Made by a program: the position numbers and the translations under genes
Notes under the pieces: model-generated
Seen by the model: the letters and a program-made list of their open reading frames with translations, nothing else
Told to the model about the DNA's origin: nothing
The model's database searches: none
Source: Spongiibacter thalassae
GTDB taxonomy: Bacteria > Pseudomonadota > Gammaproteobacteria > Pseudomonadales > Spongiibacteraceae
Assembly: GCF_012272835.1 (NCBI RefSeq)
Contig: NZ_JAAWWK010000001.1
Location: 434,001-498,000 of the forward strand
DNA length: 64,000 nucleotides
Direction of reading: 5' to 3'
Part shown: piece after piece, positions 62,136-64,000 of the stretch
Layout of the letters: each line of letters opens with the position of its first letter
How positions within the stretch are numbered: position 1 is the stretch's first letter

Positions 62136-63187
62136 TACTGGGCATCCTCGGCGGCATTCAGATGGGCGAGAACGCGCTCGCGATCTGGCTGGTAAATAAC
62201 GCCGTGCTCGGTAACGATGGCGTCAATGAGGGCGGCGGGGGTAACGTCAAAGGCCGGATTGCTGACCTGACAGCCCTCCGGGGCCACGCGTTGGCCGTAG
62301 CTGTGGGTAATTTCCTCGGCAGGGCGTTGCTCGATGGGGATTTGAGGCCCATCGATGTTGCGGTCGAAGGTGCTTGTCGGTGCGGCAACCATCACCTTCA
62401 CGCCGTGATGTCGGGCGATGATGGCCAGGTTGTAGGTGCCGATTTTGTTGGCGGCATCGCCATTGGCGGCGACCCGGTCGGCGCCGACAATGACCCAGCT
62501 GGGGCGCAACTCCCGCATCAACTGTGCGGCGGCGCCCTCTATGGCTAGGGTGACCGGAATATTGTCCTGCATTAATTCCCAACTGGTGAGGCGGGCACCC
62601 TGCATCCACGGGCGGGTTTCCCCGGCGATAACGCCGCGCAGCCGTCCGTCGCGCCAGGCTGAGCGGATGACACCCAGCGCTGTGCCGTAACCGCCGGTGG
62701 CCAGTGCACCGGCATTGCAGTGAGTATAAACAATGCTGTTTTCTGGTATGAGGCTTGCCCCGTGGTCGCCGATACGCCGGTTGATATGAATATCTTCAGC
62801 GTGGAGCGCCTTGGCCAACTCCAGCAGTGCGCCGGCAACATCGCCGCCATTGCCATATTGCTCAATGATGCTGTCGCAGCGCTGCAAGGCCCAGAACAGA
62901 TTTACCGCGGTGGGACGGCTGTCGGCCAGCGCTCTGCGAGGTGTGTCGAGGGCCTGTGTCCAGGCCGCCACACTGGGTTGTGAGGTGCAGCGCCGGGCGG
63001 CGAGAGCCATGCCGTAGGCGGCGGTAATACCGATGGCGGGGGCGCCACGTACCACCATATCGCGAATAGCCGTGGCGACGGACTCTGCATCGTCGTAGCT
63101 CAGGTAGTCACAATGAGCCGGCAGGCGGCGCTGATCGAGCAGTTGCAGTTGGTCGTTGTGCCAGCGGATTGCATCGGGTGTAGACAA
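62135..63187 (-). CDS. mtnA: Methylthioribose-1-phosphate isomerase (MtnA)
   Basis: About 350 residues of the eIF2B-like fold. The catalytic Cys is in THCNAGALATGGYGTALGV (outline) and the Asp in VIVGADRVAANGD, with the early RGAPAIGITAAYG. It isomerises 5-methylthioribose-1-phosphate to the ribulose. I place the start at TTG 63187, seven bases after GGAGG; an ATG ten codons upstream (63217) has no ribosome site. It is the first gene of the mtn operon and is divergent from the DUF2489 gene. MtnP and a methylthioadenosine nucleosidase are not seen here. Confidence 0.96.
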   Translation of the reverse strand: MSTPDAIRWHNDQLQLLDQRRLPAHCDYLSYDDAESVATAIRDMVVRGAPAIGITAAYGMALAARRCTSQPSVAAWTQALDTPRRALADSRPTAVNLFWALQRCDSIIEQYGNGGDVAGALLELAKALHAEDIHINRRIGDHGASLIPENSIVYTHCNAGALATGGYGTALGVIRSAWRDGRLRGVIAGETRPWMQGARLTSWELMQDNIPVTLAIEGAAAQLMRELRPSWVIVGADRVAANGDAANKIGTYNLAIIARHHGVKVMVAAPTSTFDRNIDGPQIPIEQRPAEEITHSYGQRVAPEGCQVSNPAFDVTPAALIDAIVTEHGVIYQPDRERVLAHLNAAEDAQ

Positions 63188-63290
63188 GGGGCAGCCTCCG
63201 TTTTTCAGGGGCGCCATTATAAAGCAGGGTGTCTTCGGCTCATAGCAGGTAAAATAGCGAATTTCGTATGCTGGAAACGGGTAAAGGGCG

Positions 63291-63758
63291 ATGATGGAAT
63301 CGGTGTGGTTTTGGTTGGTACTGGCCGGGGTGATTATTTTGGCTCTGGCCGCCTACGCGGGGTATTTATTGTTGGCGCTGCGCCGCCAGAAACAAGCTGC
63401 GGCAGCGGTGGTGCAGATACAGCAACCTGAGGCGGCGCCTGCAAGTCAGTCGCTGGATGCGGTGGAATCTGTAAAGGTGCTGGCGCGCTGTTTCATCGAC
63501 GGTCAGGTTGGGGCGAGCGAGGCAGCACTGCGTATTGCCGTATTGCTGGACCAGCCGCAGGTGCCCGCCGCGGTGGTGGCTCAGGGGCAAGTATTTCGCG
63601 ACGTGGCGGCGGCGCTGGCACATATTCCCACCCACCAGCAGTGGCGGGAATTGAGCCGCGAACAGCGGGATCAGTTTCGCGCGGAGATGGACAGTATCGA
63701 GGAAAACAGCAAAGCACAGATGCTGGAGGCTGCACAGCGTCTGGGAGCGAGCGCTTAA
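63291..63758 (+). CDS. DUF2489 single-pass membrane protein
   Basis: A 155-residue protein with one N-terminal transmembrane helix (VLAGVIILALAAYAGYLLLAL) and a soluble helical domain (SVKVLARCFIDGQVGASEAALRIAVLL, QWRELSREQRDQF) matching the DUF2489 family of gammaproteobacteria. No function is known. AAGGGCG precedes the ATG. It overlaps the convergent gene at the window edge by 4 bp. Confidence 0.88.
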   Translation: MMESVWFWLVLAGVIILALAAYAGYLLLALRRQKQAAAAVVQIQQPEAAPASQSLDAVESVKVLARCFIDGQVGASEAALRIAVLLDQPQVPAAVVAQGQVFRDVAAALAHIPTHQQWRELSREQRDQFRAEMDSIEENSKAQMLEAAQRLGASA

Positions 63759-64000
63759 TCCCGCTTGGGGAACTTTTCCACCAAACGGTTCAGTCCGCTT
63801 ACCAGGCTGTGTTGCAGCTTAAGCTGGTCGTCCAGCGACTCCTTTTGCAGGGGGTCGAAACCAAAAATTGATTCGTGCAGGGGAGCGAGGGTGACGTAGC
63901 CGAGAATCATGCAGTGGAAGGCCATTGCGGTCGGCACATTAATCCATTCGCTGTCCGGGTTGTTGGCACTGTCGCTGATAAAGGAAAAAAAACGGCGATA
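63755..64000 (-). CDS. Probable TetR-family regulator, C-terminal fragment (cut by window edge)
   Basis: The minus-strand frame is open for 82 codons from the window edge to a stop at 63757-63755. The visible part, including YRRFFSFISD, EWINVPTAMAFHCMILGYV and LQHSLVSGLNRLVEKFPKRD, looks like the all-helical ligand domain of a TetR regulator. The DNA-binding half is outside the window, so the family call is tentative. Confidence 0.5.
   Translation of the reverse strand, partial: YRRFFSFISDSANNPDSEWINVPTAMAFHCMILGYVTLAPLHESIFGFDPLQKESLDDQLKLQHSLVSGLNRLVEKFPKRD

Noticed and set aside
1-64000. CRISPR arrays, tRNA or rRNA genes, transposases and phage genes
   Set aside because: Looked for on both strands; no direct-repeat arrays, cloverleaf-like genes, or transposase or phage proteins were found.

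Overview
The window looks like chromosome from a marine-type gammaproteobacterium that lives on hydrophobic organic compounds. The ABC-F protein closely resembles E. coli YbiT, and yhhQ, ChrA, TonB-receptor and methionine-salvage genes are present. It is GC-rich by eye and densely coded. I see no rRNA, tRNA, phage, insertion sequence or CRISPR array. Species cannot be fixed from sequence alone; a Spongiibacteraceae-like oligotroph is my guess.

Positions 1-35 kb are a catabolic island. In order: a cut-off AraC-type regulator; a leftward set of WS/DGAT acyltransferase, SDR and acyl-CoA ligase; a double-length CaiB/BaiF CoA-transferase; a TetR regulator divergent from a TonB-dependent receptor; a leftward DUF35 / Ltp-type thiolase / enoyl-CoA hydratase operon; a GST; a rightward Rieske oxygenase / GMC oxidoreductase / acyl-CoA dehydrogenase / aldehyde dehydrogenase operon; PhoD-like phosphatase and ChrA; a leftward thiolase / acyl-CoA dehydrogenase operon; a rightward acyl-CoA ligase / aldehyde dehydrogenase / MDR reductase / acyl-CoA dehydrogenase operon; a second TetR; and a leftward ferredoxin / CYP101-like P450 operon, with malonyl-CoA decarboxylase alongside. 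Together they can take up a lipophilic substrate, oxidise it (P450, Rieske, GMC, ALDH), load it on CoA, and shorten it by beta-oxidation plus an Ltp/DUF35 retro-aldol step. The substrate is not identifiable; a steroid-, terpenoid- or alicyclic-acid-like molecule fits.

The most interesting signal is a shared 23-bp inverted repeat, TAAATCTA-N7-TAGATTTA. It occurs, more or less perfectly, in front of seven of these transcription units between 5.4 and 34.4 kb, usually lying over recognisable -35 or -10 boxes. Two copies abut in the TetR/TonB-receptor divergent promoter. This is a candidate single-regulator operator for the whole island, and it does not match the KstR, KstR2, PsrA or FadR sites I know.

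Positions 35-53 kb are mixed: an MFS permease with an extra C-terminal domain, a diguanylate-cyclase-like membrane protein with a broken GGDEF motif, YbiT, an unknown polytopic protein, a secreted M19-like hydrolase, YhhQ, an SDR, a molybdopterin oxidoreductase, a zinc alcohol dehydrogenase and ethanolamine ammonia-lyase (eutBC).

Positions 52-60 kb hold a second oxidative patch: a P450 divergent from an SDR and TetR, a purple-acid-phosphatase-like lipoprotein, a TPR protein, a KshA-like Rieske oxygenase and an acetoacetate-decarboxylase-family protein. Positions 60-63 kb are the methionine salvage operon mtnA-mtnB-mtnD-mtnC on the minus strand. The window ends with a DUF2489 protein and the C-terminus of a probable TetR regulator. 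A 26-bp palindrome occurs three times (21.9 and 57.8 kb).
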